The notes under the pieces were generated by a model. The model searched no databases, had not been told where the DNA came from, and was given only the letters and a program-made list of their open reading frames with translations. The position numbers and the translations under genes are program-made. From the NCBI RefSeq assembly GCF_014191255.1, contig NZ_JACHWH010000001.1, positions 2,232,001 through 2,296,000 of the forward strand: a DNA stretch of 64,000 nt, in the 5' to 3' direction. Positions 7,336 through 16,186 of this stretch are shown piece by piece (the first letter of the stretch is position 1; the number at the start of each line of letters is the position of its first letter). This stretch comes from Amycolatopsis bartoniae. GTDB lineage: Bacteria; Actinomycetota; Actinomycetes; Mycobacteriales; Pseudonocardiaceae.

Positions 7336-7635
7336 ATGGCTACCGCCAACGAAATCAGCGAACTCGCCGCCACCCTGGCACAGCTCGCCCGCACCATCGC
7401 GGAACGTGAAACCGAACCGGCAGCACCGCCCGCACGCGTTCTTCCTGAACGCGTGATGCTCACCGCCGAAGAGGCCGCCGAACAGCTCGGCATCGGCCGG
7501 ACGCTGATGTTCAAGCTGCTTCGCACCGGCCAGATCGAATCCGTCCGCATCGGGCGACTCCGTCGCGTTCCTGTCTCCGCCATCCGGGCGTACGCCGCCC
7601 GACTCGTCGACGCCACCACCGCGAACGCCGCCTGA
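7336..7635 (+). CDS. xis: Excisionase (Xis), MerR-like helix-turn-helix
   Basis: This 99-residue basic protein carries a helix_turn_helix_17-type motif: LTAEEAAEQLGIGRTLMFKLLRTGQIESVRIGRLRRVPVSAI spans about 51-92 (here named by its ends, LTAEEAAEQLG to RVPVSAI). That motif is typical of recombination directionality factors that bend att DNA. It follows AAAGG upstream and ends 13 bases before the integrase, the standard xis-int pair of pSAM2-like elements. The 196 bases before it hold the end of the repeat cluster and no further gene. Confidence 0.85.
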   Translation: MATANEISELAATLAQLARTIAERETEPAAPPARVLPERVMLTAEEAAEQLGIGRTLMFKLLRTGQIESVRIGRLRRVPVSAIRAYAARLVDATTANAA

Positions 7636-7648
7636 AAGAGGAAGCTCC

Positions 7649-8995
7649 TTGGCTCGCAAGCGCACTGAAGGAACTCGCGCGCCGAATGGCGCCAGCAGCA
7701 TCTACGTTGGAAAAGACGGTTACTGGCACGGTCGCGTCACGGTCGGAGTGAAGGACAACGGGAAGCCCGACCGACGACATGTCCAGGCCAAGACCGAAGC
7801 GGAGGTCATCAAGAAGGTACGGCAGCTCGAACGGGAACGTGACTCGGGCACCGTTCGGAAGACCGGCCAGGAATGGACGGTCGAGAAGTGGCTGATGCAT
7901 TGGTACGAAACCATCGCCGTGCCAAACGTCCGCTACAAGACGCGCAACTACTACTGGACTGCGGTTAACAAGTACATTGTTCCGGGAATCGGCGCCCACA
8001 AGCTGTCGCGGCTCGAACCAGAGCACATCGAACGCTTCTACGCGCGCCTGCGGAAGGAAGGCGCGAAGTCTGCCACTTTGCAGCAGGTTCACATCGCGCT
8101 TCGCGCGTCGCTCAACGAGGCTGAGCGACGGAACCGGATCACCCGCAACCCCATCCGGGCCGTACGGGCGCCGAAGATCGAAGAAATCGAGATCGAGCCG
8201 TTGACTGTGGACGACGCACGGGCGATCCTCGCCATCGCGCACGGACGCAGGAACGGCGTGCGGTGGGCCATCGCGCTTGCACTCGGTCTGCGGCAGGGTG
8301 AAGCGATCGGCCTCAAGTGGTCCGATCTCAAAGTCGAGTGGCACCACGGATGCTCGGTTGCTCAGCCATGCGGAAAACGTCGCGCGGACGACTGCCCCTC
8401 CCGCCAGGTGACCGCGATGCTGACGGTCCGGCGGGCATTGCAGCGCCAGACCTGGCAGCACGGTTGCGACGGCGGCAAGTGCGGCGGCAAGCGCGGCGCC
8501 GACTGCCCGAAGCGCCACAGCGGTGGTCTCGTGGTGGTCGAACCGAAGTCCCGTGCCGGGCGCCGAGTGCTCAGCGTGCCACCACCGCTCGTGCTCGCTC
8601 TGCTGGAACACCGCGAGGCCCAAGACGTCGAGCGGCAGCAAGCGGCCGACGTGTGGCAGGACGAAGGGTGGATGTTCGCTCAGCCCACCGGCAGGCCAAC
8701 TGATCCGCGGGCGGACTACGGCGAGTGGAAGGACGTCCTCAAGGCCGCCGGTGTCCGCGAGGCACGGCTGCACGACGCGCGGCACACGGCCGCGACGTTC
8801 CTGCTCGTTCTGGGCGTCGCCCAGCGCGCGGTCATGGACGTCATGGGCTGGTCGAAAATCGACATGGCTCAGCGGTACCAACACGTCCCGGACGAGCTAC
8901 GGCAGAACATCGCATCACAGCTCGGCGGGTTGCTCTGGAAGGGACCGGACGAGGAAGACGACGACGGCCCGACAGCCGCTCCCGTACCCGCCTGA
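7649..8995 (+). CDS. int: Tyrosine-type site-specific integrase of the AICE
   Basis: The start is a TTG at 7649 behind AAAGAGGAAG. The 448-residue protein has an SAM-like core-binding domain (about 75-165) and a catalytic domain with R215, H375-x-x-R378, W401 and the nucleophile Y410. Two short Cys-rich inserts interrupt the catalytic domain: C235-x5-C241-x7-C249 and C273-x4-C278-x7-C286, each begun by HGC. They look like paired zinc-binding knuckles. The gene ends 79 bases before the tRNA-Thr that serves as attachment site. It is expected to drive integration alone and excision with Xis. Confidence 0.95.
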   Translation: MARKRTEGTRAPNGASSIYVGKDGYWHGRVTVGVKDNGKPDRRHVQAKTEAEVIKKVRQLERERDSGTVRKTGQEWTVEKWLMHWYETIAVPNVRYKTRNYYWTAVNKYIVPGIGAHKLSRLEPEHIERFYARLRKEGAKSATLQQVHIALRASLNEAERRNRITRNPIRAVRAPKIEEIEIEPLTVDDARAILAIAHGRRNGVRWAIALALGLRQGEAIGLKWSDLKVEWHHGCSVAQPCGKRRADDCPSRQVTAMLTVRRALQRQTWQHGCDGGKCGGKRGADCPKRHSGGLVVVEPKSRAGRRVLSVPPPLVLALLEHREAQDVERQQAADVWQDEGWMFAQPTGRPTDPRADYGEWKDVLKAAGVREARLHDARHTAATFLLVLGVAQRAVMDVMGWSKIDMAQRYQHVPDELRQNIASQLGGLLWKGPDEEDDDGPTAAPVPA

Positions 8996-9029
8996 CCGGT
9001 CAACTGAGACTGAAACTGAGACGAGACAG

Positions 9030-9066
9030 GACCAGGGTGTTCCTCGCTGTCGGGAACACCCTGGTC
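9030..9066. terminator. Strong hairpin after the integrase
   Basis: A perfect 14-base stem, GACCAGGGTGTTCC at 9030-9043 with its complement at 9053-9066, encloses a nine-base loop. It lies between the integrase stop and the 3' end of the opposing tRNA gene, so it could stop transcription from both sides and shield the att region. It has no U tract, as is usual in actinobacteria. Just upstream is a repeated ACTGAGAC motif (9004-9022) that may be an arm-type recombinase site. Confidence 0.75.
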
Positions 9067-9073
9067 AGAGGTG

Positions 9074-9113
9074 AGCCGACTAGGGGACTCGAACCCCTGA
9101 CCTGCTGTTTACA
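9074..9113 (-). other. Probable att junction (tRNA-Thr 3' half)
   Basis: The integrase reads towards the tRNA 3' end, so the crossover core should lie in the segment from the discriminator base to the anticodon region, which the element must restore on integration. No second copy of this segment exists in the window, as expected if the other att is beyond the left edge. Core length is not determinable here. Confidence 0.55.
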
Positions 9114-9146
9114 AGACAGCTGCTCTACCAGCTGAGCTAAGTCGGC
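9074..9146 (-). tRNA. tRNA-Thr (anticodon UGU)
   Basis: Read on the minus strand, the 73 bases fold into a standard cloverleaf: acceptor GCCGACT/AGTCGGC, D stem GCTC/GAGC, anticodon stem GCTGT/ACAGC with loop CTTGTAA (anticodon TGT, reading ACA), and T arm AGGGG-TTCGAAC-CCCTA. The discriminator base is U and CCA is not encoded. The gene is intact although an element is inserted at its 3' end, which is the usual outcome of AICE integration. Confidence 0.95.
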
Positions 9147-9215
9147 CTGTTTCGGTGGCCATCATAGCCAGCGGGTGGAGCCTCGCGGGGGCACCGGGCG
9201 GAGCCGGCGGGCACA

Positions 9216-9252
9216 GCCGGGTGGGGCCACCGAGCCGGTGACCCCACCCGGC
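9216..9252 (-). terminator. Hairpin downstream of the GlsB-like gene
   Basis: GCCGGGTGGGG at 9216-9226 pairs with CCCCACCCGGC at 9242-9252, an 11-base perfect stem with a 15-base loop. It lies just after the stop of the reverse-strand GlsB-like gene and before the tRNA, so it would stop read-through into the tRNA. Confidence 0.6.
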
Positions 9253-9259
9253 GCCACAC

Positions 9260-9580
9260 CTAGTGACCCATCGCGGCGCCGCGGCGGCCGGCGCCGTTGT
9301 GGGAGCGCTTCGGGTACAGCGCCGAGGCGATGGCCACCACGACGATGGAGCCCACGATGTCCAGCACCCAGCGGAACCACGGCAGCCCGCCGTTCGCGTT
9401 GGTGTAGCCGACCCACCCGGCCACGAGGTTGCCGATGAACGCGCCCACGATCCCGGCGAGGATCGTCAGCCACAGCGGGATGCCCTGCTTACCCGGCAGG
9501 ATCGCCTTCGCGATCAGGCCGAACACCAGGCCTGAAACGATCAGCACGATCAGTCCCCACACACCACCGAAGAAACCCAT
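9260..9580 (-). CDS. GlsB/YeaQ/YmgE-family stress-response membrane protein
   Basis: The ATG at 9580 follows a strong AAGGAGGGT and gives 106 residues. Three Gly-rich helices (GVWGLIVLIVSGLVFGLIA, WLTILAGIVGAFIGNLVAGW and WVLDIVGSIVVVAIASAL) and the LPGKQGIP loop are typical of this transglycosylase-associated family. The C-terminus is extended by a basic/Gly tail ending [16 protein letters not shown]. The family is linked to general stress, but its biochemical role is not settled. The 220 bases upstream, shared with the divergent exporter gene, show no further ORF. Confidence 0.85.
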   Translation of the reverse strand: MGFFGGVWGLIVLIVSGLVFGLIAKAILPGKQGIPLWLTILAGIVGAFIGNLVAGWVGYTNANGGLPWFRWVLDIVGSIVVVAIASALYPKRSHNGAGRRGAAMGH

Positions 9581-9800
9581 GTCGACCCTCCTTGGTCTCG
9601 GGCTGTTTCCCTGACCACCTGGGCATACCCGGTCCGGAGGAGCCGAGCAGGTATCGATGGAGTGACGCAGCAGCCTGTCGGGCACTCCTTGCTGGTGGAT
9701 CATCGACGGGGTGGCGGACGCCACTGTTTCTTTCTTGCAACGGCAGGCCATGCCACGGCGATGGTCCCCGGGGATACCCCCTGCGAGGAGGTGAAGGGCC

Positions 9801-11318
9801 ATGAAGAGCAACCAGCGCGCCCGGGCCACGGTGACCCGGCGGCGTGGCTGGCACATCCTGGAAGCGCCCCGGGATCCGTACGTCGAAAGTGAGCACAGGC
9901 GCACCCGCACCACCGGGCCCCGGCGACGGGCCTGGCACATCCTGGAAGCACCCACCGGCCAGTTCCCGGCGCCCGACGCGGGCGCCCAGCACGGCCCGGC
10001 GCTGCCCGACGACACCACCGTCAACTTCGTCCTCGACCTCGTCCTGCGCATCGGCGAGGTGCAGATGGCCAGCGGCGCGGGCGCGTCCGACGTCACCGCG
10101 ACGATCCTCGCGCTGACCTCGGCGCTCGGCCTGCCGCACTGCGAGGTGGACGTCATCTTCACGTCCATCACCGTCACCTGCCACCGCGGCACGGACATGG
10201 CGCCGGTGAGCGCGCTGCGCGTCGTGCGCTCCCGCAGCCTCGACTACACGCGGCTGTCGCAGACCGAGATGCTCGTCCAGCAGATCACCCGCGGCAACAT
10301 GGGCGCCGAGGAGGCGTACGCGGAGCTGCACCGCATCACCACGGCCCCGCACCCGTACCCGCGCTGGGTCGCGACGCTGGCCTGGGGCGGCATGGCCTTC
10401 TTCGTCACGCTGCTCATCGGCGGCGGCTTCGACATCGCGGCCGGTGCGCTCGTCATCTCAGCGCTCGTCGACCGGCTCGGCCGACAGCTGAACAAGTACG
10501 CCCTCCCCTTCTTCTTCCAGCAGGTCGCCGGCGGTCTGGTGGCCACGATCCTCGCCACGGTGGCCGTCGAAACCGGCCTGGTGCCCAGCAGGTTCTCGAC
10601 GCTGGTGGCGGCCGCGGCGATCACCGTGCTGCTGTCCGGGCTGTCCACGGTCTCGGCCGTGCAGGACGCGATCACCGGCTACAACGTCACCGCCGCGGGC
10701 CGCACCATGGAGACGGCGTTGATGAGTGCCGGGCTCATCACCGGCGTCGCGCTCGCGCTGAACATCGCCAAGGCGCTCGGCTTCACCCAGGTCATTCCCG
10801 AACTGCCCGCCCAGACCGCGCTCGGGTTGCCCGTCGTCGTCCTCGCCGGCGCGGGCTCGGCCGCCTGCTTCGCCGTCGGCAGCTACGCCACCCTGCGCTC
10901 GATGCTCGTCGCCGCGGCGGCGGGCGCGATCGGCGCCGGGGTCTACGGCTCACTCGTGCTCGCCGCGTTCGACCCCATCACCTCGTCCGCCGTCGCGGCC
11001 ATGCTGGTCGGGTTCTGCGGCGGCGTGCTGGCCCGGCGGCTGAAGGTCACGCCGCTCGTGGTCGCGGTGTCCGGCATCACGCCGCTCCTGCCCGGTCTCT
11101 CGACTTATCGTGGCCTCTACGAACTGGCAACGCAGGGGAACGGCAACGTCTCTACCCTGATGAAGGCGGTGGCCATCGGACTGGCGCTGGCCGCGGGAGT
11201 GGTGCTCGGCGAGTACCTCGCCCAGCCCGTCCGTACCGGCCTGGGCAGGCTGGAGCGCAAGCTGGCCGGCCCGCGGATGGCCGGTCCGCTGCGGCCGTCG
11301 GAAGGACGGCTGGAGTAG
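9801..11318 (+). CDS. ThrE-family threonine/serine exporter
   Basis: The ATG at 9801 follows GAGGAGGTGAAGG. The 505-residue protein has the ThrE layout: a soluble N-terminal DUF1212 region (about 70-200) and around ten hydrophobic segments in two halves (ThrE and ThrE_2), containing GGFDIAAGALVISALVDRL and SGITPLLPGLSTYRGLY as hallmarks. ThrE of Corynebacterium exports threonine and serine by proton antiport. The first 55 residues are unusual: they repeat RRRxWHILEAP twice, 28 residues apart, and at DNA level a 17-base identical stretch repeats 84 bases apart (9849 and 9933). Confidence 0.85.
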   Translation: MKSNQRARATVTRRRGWHILEAPRDPYVESEHRRTRTTGPRRRAWHILEAPTGQFPAPDAGAQHGPALPDDTTVNFVLDLVLRIGEVQMASGAGASDVTATILALTSALGLPHCEVDVIFTSITVTCHRGTDMAPVSALRVVRSRSLDYTRLSQTEMLVQQITRGNMGAEEAYAELHRITTAPHPYPRWVATLAWGGMAFFVTLLIGGGFDIAAGALVISALVDRLGRQLNKYALPFFFQQVAGGLVATILATVAVETGLVPSRFSTLVAAAAITVLLSGLSTVSAVQDAITGYNVTAAGRTMETALMSAGLITGVALALNIAKALGFTQVIPELPAQTALGLPVVVLAGAGSAACFAVGSYATLRSMLVAAAAGAIGAGVYGSLVLAAFDPITSSAVAAMLVGFCGGVLARRLKVTPLVVAVSGITPLLPGLSTYRGLYELATQGNGNVSTLMKAVAIGLALAAGVVLGEYLAQPVRTGLGRLERKLAGPRMAGPLRPSEGRLE

Positions 11319-11410
11319 GACATTCCAGTCACCGCGCGGTCGATCTTGTCCGGCGGCCACGAGATAGTCTTTCGTGACGCCGCGCCCGGCGAAGCAAGGG
11401 AGCACAGAGC

Positions 11411-12853
11411 GTGAGTGAGCAGGAGATCGGGAACGGCTCGGCGGACTTCGTCGTCGTCGCCAACCGGCTGCCCGTCGACCTCGAACGGGGTCCCGACGGC
11501 TCGCAGCGGTGGACGGCGAGCCCGGGCGGCCTGGTCTCCGCGCTGGAGCCGTTCCTCCGTTCCCGCAAGGGCGCGTGGGTCGGCTGGCCCGGCGTGCCGG
11601 GCGTCGAGGTGGACCCGTTCAGCGACGAGGGCATGGTCCTGTACCCCGTCACGCTGACCGCGGAGGACGTGCGCGACTACTACGAGGGCTTCTCGAACGC
11701 CACGCTGTGGCCGCTCTACCACGACGTCGTCGAGCGGCCGGTGTTCGACCGCGGCTGGTGGGAGAGCTACGTCAAGGTCAACCGCCGGTTCGCCGAGGCC
11801 GCGGCCCAGGTGGCGGCGGGGGGCGCGACCGTGTGGGTGCAGGACTACCAGCTGCAGCTCGTCCCGAGCATGCTCCGCGAGCTGCGGCCCGACCTGCGCA
11901 TCGGCTTCTTCCTGCACATCCCGTTCCCCCCGGTCGAGCTGTTCATGCAGCTGCCGTGGCGCGCGGAGATCGTGCGCGGGCTCATCGGCGCCGACCTGGT
12001 CGGGTTCCACCGGCCGGGCGGCGCGCAGAACTTCCTGTGGCTGGCCCGCACCCTGGTCGGCCTCGAACCGAGCCGCGGCGCGGTCGGCGTCCGGTCCCGG
12101 CCCGGCATGATGCAGGTCGGCAACCGGACGGTCCGCGTCGGCGCGTTCCCGATCTCGATCGACTCCGCCGGGCTCGACAGCCTCGCCCGCTCCAAGCAGG
12201 TGGGCGAGCGCGCCGCCGAGCTCCGCCGCGACCTGGGCAACCCCCGGACGGTGCTGCTCGGCGTGGACCGGCTGGACTACACCAAGGGCATCGACCTGCG
12301 GTTGCAGGCGCTGCACGAGCTGCTCCACGAGGGCCGGGTGAAGCCGGAGGACGTGACGTTCATCCAGCTGGCCACGCCCAGTCGTGAGCGCGTCGAGCAC
12401 TACCAGCGGATGCGCAGCGACATTGAGCAGATGGTGGGCCGCATCAACGGCGAGTTCTCCCGCGTCGGCCACCCGGTGGTGCACTACCTGCACCAGTCGG
12501 TGAGCCGCACCGAGCTGGCCGCGTTCTACTCCGCGGCGGACGTCATGGTCGTGACGCCGCTGCGCGATGGGATGAATCTGGTCTGCAAGGAGTACGTGGC
12601 GTGCCGGCACGATCTGGGCGGCGCGCTGGTGCTGTCCGAGTTCGCCGGCGCGGCCGCCGAGCTGACCAGCGCGTTCCTCGTCAACCCGCACGATCTCGAC
12701 GGGGTGAAGAACGCCCTGGAGGCGGCCATTACGCTCGACCCTGCCGAGGGCAGGCGCCGGATGCGAGCATTGCGGCGCCAGGTCCTCACCCATGACGTTG
12801 ACCGGTGGGCCAGATCGTTCCTGGAAGCGCTCGGAACCGAAACGACTTCCTGA
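11411..12853 (+). CDS. otsA: Trehalose-6-phosphate synthase OtsA (GT20)
   Basis: This enzyme makes trehalose 6-phosphate from a nucleotide glucose and glucose 6-phosphate in the cytosol. The GTG at 11411 follows AAGGGAGC. At 480 residues it has normal length, with the N-terminal [36 protein letters not shown] (20 residues, family block), HIPFPP, the [11 protein letters not shown] loop and the C-terminal sugar-nucleotide site [12 protein letters not shown]. The fused phosphatase gene follows 47 bases later, so synthesis and dephosphorylation steps are adjacent. Promoter-like signals were not obvious. Confidence 0.95.
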   Translation: MSEQEIGNGSADFVVVANRLPVDLERGPDGSQRWTASPGGLVSALEPFLRSRKGAWVGWPGVPGVEVDPFSDEGMVLYPVTLTAEDVRDYYEGFSNATLWPLYHDVVERPVFDRGWWESYVKVNRRFAEAAAQVAAGGATVWVQDYQLQLVPSMLRELRPDLRIGFFLHIPFPPVELFMQLPWRAEIVRGLIGADLVGFHRPGGAQNFLWLARTLVGLEPSRGAVGVRSRPGMMQVGNRTVRVGAFPISIDSAGLDSLARSKQVGERAAELRRDLGNPRTVLLGVDRLDYTKGIDLRLQALHELLHEGRVKPEDVTFIQLATPSRERVEHYQRMRSDIEQMVGRINGEFSRVGHPVVHYLHQSVSRTELAAFYSAADVMVVTPLRDGMNLVCKEYVACRHDLGGALVLSEFAGAAAELTSAFLVNPHDLDGVKNALEAAITLDPAEGRRRMRALRRQVLTHDVDRWARSFLEALGTETTS

Positions 12854-12900
12854 ATTCAGCCGACTTGTCGACATAAATGCTTTGAGCTCCCAGAGGAGGA

Positions 12901-15456
12901 GTGGTGACCGCCGAGTCCCTGCCCGCCGAGCTGCGCCGTGCGATCGTGCAGATCGCCCGCACGCCGCGACTGCTGGTCGCGTGCGACTACGACGGGACCT
13001 TGGCTCCGATCGTGACCAACCCGGACGAGGCGCGGCCCCTGCCCGAGTCCGTGGGCGCGCTGCGTTCGCTGGCCGGGCTGCACGAGACGACCACCGCGGT
13101 GATCTCCGGCCGCGCGCTGCGGGATCTGGCGACCCTGTCCCGGCTGCCGTCCGAGGTGCACCTGGTCGGCAGCCACGGGTCCGAGTTCGACATCGGCTTC
13201 GTGCACGCGCTCGACGCCGAGGCCCGCGACCTGCACCGCAGGCTGGAGGCCACGCTCGACGAGCTCGTCTCCGGCGTGCCGGGGGTGCAGCTGGAGGTCA
13301 AGCCCGCGAGCATCGCCGTGCACGTGCGGCGCGCCGAGCGGGACGCCGCGCAGCGCGTCCTCGACGACGTCCACAATGGACCGTGCACGTGGGACGGGGT
13401 GACCACCACCGACGGCAAGGAGGTCGTCGAGCTGGCCGTCGTGCAGACCGACAAGGGCCGCGCGCTCGACACCCTGCGCCACCAGGTCGGCGCCACCGCC
13501 GCGGTGTTCCTCGGTGACGACGTCACCGACGAGAAGGCGTTCGCCCGGCTGTCCGGCCCCGACCTCGGGGTGAAGGTCGGCGAGGGGGAGACGCTGGCGG
13601 CGTTCCACGTGCCCGGCACGGAGGACGTCGCGACGGTACTCGCGTTCATCCTCGAAGAGCGGCGCAACTGGCTCTACGGCGAGCAGGCGCCGCCCATCGA
13701 GCGGCTGTCGATGCTGGCCAACGAGCGTTCGGTCGCGCTGGTCACCCCGGACGCCCGGCTGACCTGGATGTGCCACCCCGGCCCCGACGCGCCCGCGGTG
13801 TTCGCGGACCTGCTCGGCGGCACCGGCGCGGGGCACTTCTCGATCCGGCCCGCACGCGGCGACTCGACGCAGCGCAACGGCAACCTGCCGCTGGGCCAGC
13901 GCTACCTGCCCAACACCATGACGGTCGAGACCCGCTGGTCGCGCCTGCTGGTGACGGACTACCTGGAGCCGGAGACGCCCTCGCACCGGACGGACCTCGT
14001 CCGGGTGATCTCGGGATCCACCGCGGCGTCGGTCGTGTTCGCGCCGCGCCCGGAGTTCGGCGCGGTCCCGGTGAGCCTCGTGCCGGAGGAGGACGGCCTG
14101 CGCGTGGTGGGCACGTCGGAGCCGATCGTGCTGCGTGCGCCGGGTGTCCAGTGGGAGATCACCAACGACGGCCTGCACGACACGGCCACGGCGACGGTGC
14201 TGCCGACGCCGGAGCAGCCGGTGGTGCTGGAGCTGCGTTGCGGCACCACCGAGCTGGGTCCGGCGGAGCTGCCCGAGCCGGAGCGGCGAGCGCACGCGGG
14301 CCGGTACTGGAGCGAGTGGGCGTCGGCGCTGAAGCTGCCGAACGTCGAGCCGGAGCTGGTGTCGCGTTCGGCGCTGACCCTGCGCGGGCTGTGCAACACG
14401 GACACCGGTGGCGTGCTGGCGGCGGCCACCACGTCGCTGCCGGAGGAGATCGGTGGCGTCCGGAACTGGGACTACCGGTACTGCTGGATCCGCGACGCGG
14501 CGATGACCGTGCGGGAGCTGGTGGGCCTGGGGTCGCTGGAGGAGGCCGACGGGTACCTCAACTGGCTGCACGGCGTGCTGTCCACGCTGGCGGGCCCGGA
14601 GCGGCTGCACCCGCTGTACACGCTTTCGGGTAACCAGCTGGGCGCGGAAGCCGTCATCGACACCCTTCCGGGGTACGCAGGCTCGCGTCCGGTGCGGGTC
14701 GGCAACCTGGCGAACCACCAGGTGCAGCTGGACGTGTTCGGCCCGGTGGTGGAGTTGGTGTGCGCGCTGGCCGAGGTGCGCGGCGAGCTGCGGGACCAGG
14801 ACTGGCAGATGGTGCGCGCGATGGCCGAGGCCGTGACGCGGCGCTGGTCGGAGGCCGACCACGGCATCTGGGAGGAGCGGCACGTGCCGCGCCACCGGGT
14901 GTACTCGCGGGTCATGTGCTGGGTGACGATCGACCGCGCGATCAAGCTGGGCGAGGTGTACGAGCGCGAAATCCCGGCGGGCTGGCACGAGCTGCGGGAG
15001 GCCATCGCGCGGGACGTGCTGGAGAACGGCTGGAACGACGAGGTCCAGGCGTTCACCACGGCGTACGACGGCACCGATCTGGATGCGGCCTCGCTGTTCG
15101 TGGGGCTGTCGGGCCTGATCGACCCGTCGGACGAGCGGTTCCAGTCCACGGTGACGGCGATCGAGGCCGAGCTGCGCAGCGGGTCGACGGTGTACCGCTA
15201 CCGCCGGGACGACGGCCTGCCGGGCGGCGAGGGCGGGTTCCACCTGTGCGCGGCTTGGCTGATCGAGGCGTACCTGCTGACGGGCCGCCGCACGGAGGCG
15301 GAGGAACTGTTCGAGCAGATGGTCGACGCGGCCGGCCCGACGGGCCTGCTGCCGGAGCAGTACGACCCGATCGCGGAGCGCTCGCTGGGCAACCACCCGC
15401 AGGCGTACTCGCACATCGGCCTCATCCGCTGCGCGAAGCTCCTGGCGGGTCAGTAG
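12901..15456 (+). CDS. otsB: Fusion of trehalose-6-phosphate phosphatase (OtsB) with a GH15 glucoamylase/trehalase-like domain
   Basis: Residues 1 to about 260 form an HAD-type OtsB: nucleophile motif CDYDGTLAP near 28-36, ISGRALRDL, VGSHGSEF, and FLGDDVTDEKAF. Residues from about 270 to 851 are a GH15 domain with RNWDYRYCWIRDAA near 521, GGEGGFHLCAAWLIEAYLL near 774 and LLPEQYDP near 816; both expected catalytic glutamates are present. Actinobacterial GH15 proteins of this type include trehalases, so one chain may both form and cleave trehalose. AGGAGGA at 12894-12900 suits the GTG at 12904 better than the one at 12901. Confidence 0.88.
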   Translation: MVTAESLPAELRRAIVQIARTPRLLVACDYDGTLAPIVTNPDEARPLPESVGALRSLAGLHETTTAVISGRALRDLATLSRLPSEVHLVGSHGSEFDIGFVHALDAEARDLHRRLEATLDELVSGVPGVQLEVKPASIAVHVRRAERDAAQRVLDDVHNGPCTWDGVTTTDGKEVVELAVVQTDKGRALDTLRHQVGATAAVFLGDDVTDEKAFARLSGPDLGVKVGEGETLAAFHVPGTEDVATVLAFILEERRNWLYGEQAPPIERLSMLANERSVALVTPDARLTWMCHPGPDAPAVFADLLGGTGAGHFSIRPARGDSTQRNGNLPLGQRYLPNTMTVETRWSRLLVTDYLEPETPSHRTDLVRVISGSTAASVVFAPRPEFGAVPVSLVPEEDGLRVVGTSEPIVLRAPGVQWEITNDGLHDTATATVLPTPEQPVVLELRCGTTELGPAELPEPERRAHAGRYWSEWASALKLPNVEPELVSRSALTLRGLCNTDTGGVLAAATTSLPEEIGGVRNWDYRYCWIRDAAMTVRELVGLGSLEEADGYLNWLHGVLSTLAGPERLHPLYTLSGNQLGAEAVIDTLPGYAGSRPVRVGNLANHQVQLDVFGPVVELVCALAEVRGELRDQDWQMVRAMAEAVTRRWSEADHGIWEERHVPRHRVYSRVMCWVTIDRAIKLGEVYEREIPAGWHELREAIARDVLENGWNDEVQAFTTAYDGTDLDAASLFVGLSGLIDPSDERFQSTVTAIEAELRSGSTVYRYRRDDGLPGGEGGFHLCAAWLIEAYLLTGRRTEAEELFEQMVDAAGPTGLLPEQYDPIAERSLGNHPQAYSHIGLIRCAKLLAGQ

Positions 15457-15502
15457 GAGCCCGGTATAGTCATTGACAACCGTCCGGTCCGGGAGGTGTG
15501 AG

Positions 15503-16081
15503 TTGACTGCGGAAGCCGTGATCGATCACCCTCTCGGCCCCAATACGGTGGACGACTGGCTGGCGGCCGAGCCGCCCGCTGACGGGTCCCACCTGGAACT
15601 GATCCTGGGGTACCTGCACGTGGCGCCACCTCCATCCGGCTCGCACCAGCACGCCGCGTTCGAACTGGCCGTTCTCCTGCGGAACGCCATCCGTGTCGCG
15701 AAACGGCATGATCTGCACGTGCTGCCCGCGGTCGGTGTCCGGATCAGCAGCTACTTCCGCACCGCGCTGATCCCCGATGTCGTCGTGGTCGACGTGGACG
15801 TGCACCACGTGAGCTTTGCGCCCGAGAACGTCCTTCTGGCCGTCGAGGTGTGGTCGCCCGGCAACACGCGTGCCGAGCGCGAGACCAAAATGGCCGCCTA
15901 CGCGGCCGCGGGTGTTCCCCACGTGTGGATCGTCGAAGCGCCGCGCGGCGAGCCCGTGAAGTTCTGGGGTTACCGTCTCGGGGAGACCGAATACCGCCAG
16001 GAGATCTACGCGGGCAACGGCGAGACCATCACCGCTCCGGGGCCGGTTCCTGTCGAGGTCGACACCTCCGCCCTCACCTAG
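15503..16081 (+). CDS. Uma2-family (DUF820) PD-(D/E)XK nuclease-like protein, copy 1
   Basis: A TTG at 15503 preceded by GGGAGGTG gives 192 residues; the frame opens earlier but lacks a site. The fold signature is complete: LELILGYL, IPDVVVVD, LAVEVWSPGNTRAERETKMAAY, and VPHVWIVE. Uma2 proteins are restriction-endonuclease-like and abundant in actinobacteria and cyanobacteria; what they cut, if anything, is mostly unknown. A second copy follows 105 bases later. The shared PLGPxTVxDWLAA start and ITAPGPVPVE end show a local duplication. Confidence 0.85.
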   Translation: MTAEAVIDHPLGPNTVDDWLAAEPPADGSHLELILGYLHVAPPPSGSHQHAAFELAVLLRNAIRVAKRHDLHVLPAVGVRISSYFRTALIPDVVVVDVDVHHVSFAPENVLLAVEVWSPGNTRAERETKMAAYAAAGVPHVWIVEAPRGEPVKFWGYRLGETEYRQEIYAGNGETITAPGPVPVEVDTSALT

Positions 16082-16186
16082 CGCGGTCGGTCGCGTCCGC
16101 GTGACCAGCCTCTTTCGCCCTGGTGATTCGCTGTGAGCCGGTAAACTCACACCAGGGCGTAAGGCCGGAGGCCAGGGAGGCGCAGC

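Larger units (their letters stand above)
1..9113. mobile_element. AICE (pSAM2/pMEA-type integrative conjugative element), right-hand part
   Basis: The stretch holds the standard AICE modules: an FtsK/TraB translocase with small Spd-like membrane proteins, a replication ATPase, an excisionase and a tyrosine integrase, ending at the 3' end of a tRNA-Thr gene. Int next to a tRNA 3' end is how these elements sit in chromosomes, so the right junction lies inside the tRNA 3' half. The left end, the second att copy and probably the transfer regulators lie to the left of the window. Housekeeping genes begin right after the tRNA. Module content is seen directly; the exact end point is inferred. Confidence 0.9.

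Noticed and set aside
1-9113. Phage origin for the integrated element
   Set aside because: No capsid, terminase or lysis genes are seen; TraB and Spd proteins indicate a conjugative element.
9581-9800. SigB-type promoter (GTTT...GGGTAT) for the GlsB-like gene
   Set aside because: A GGGTAT is present on the minus strand, but no GTTT lies at the required spacing.
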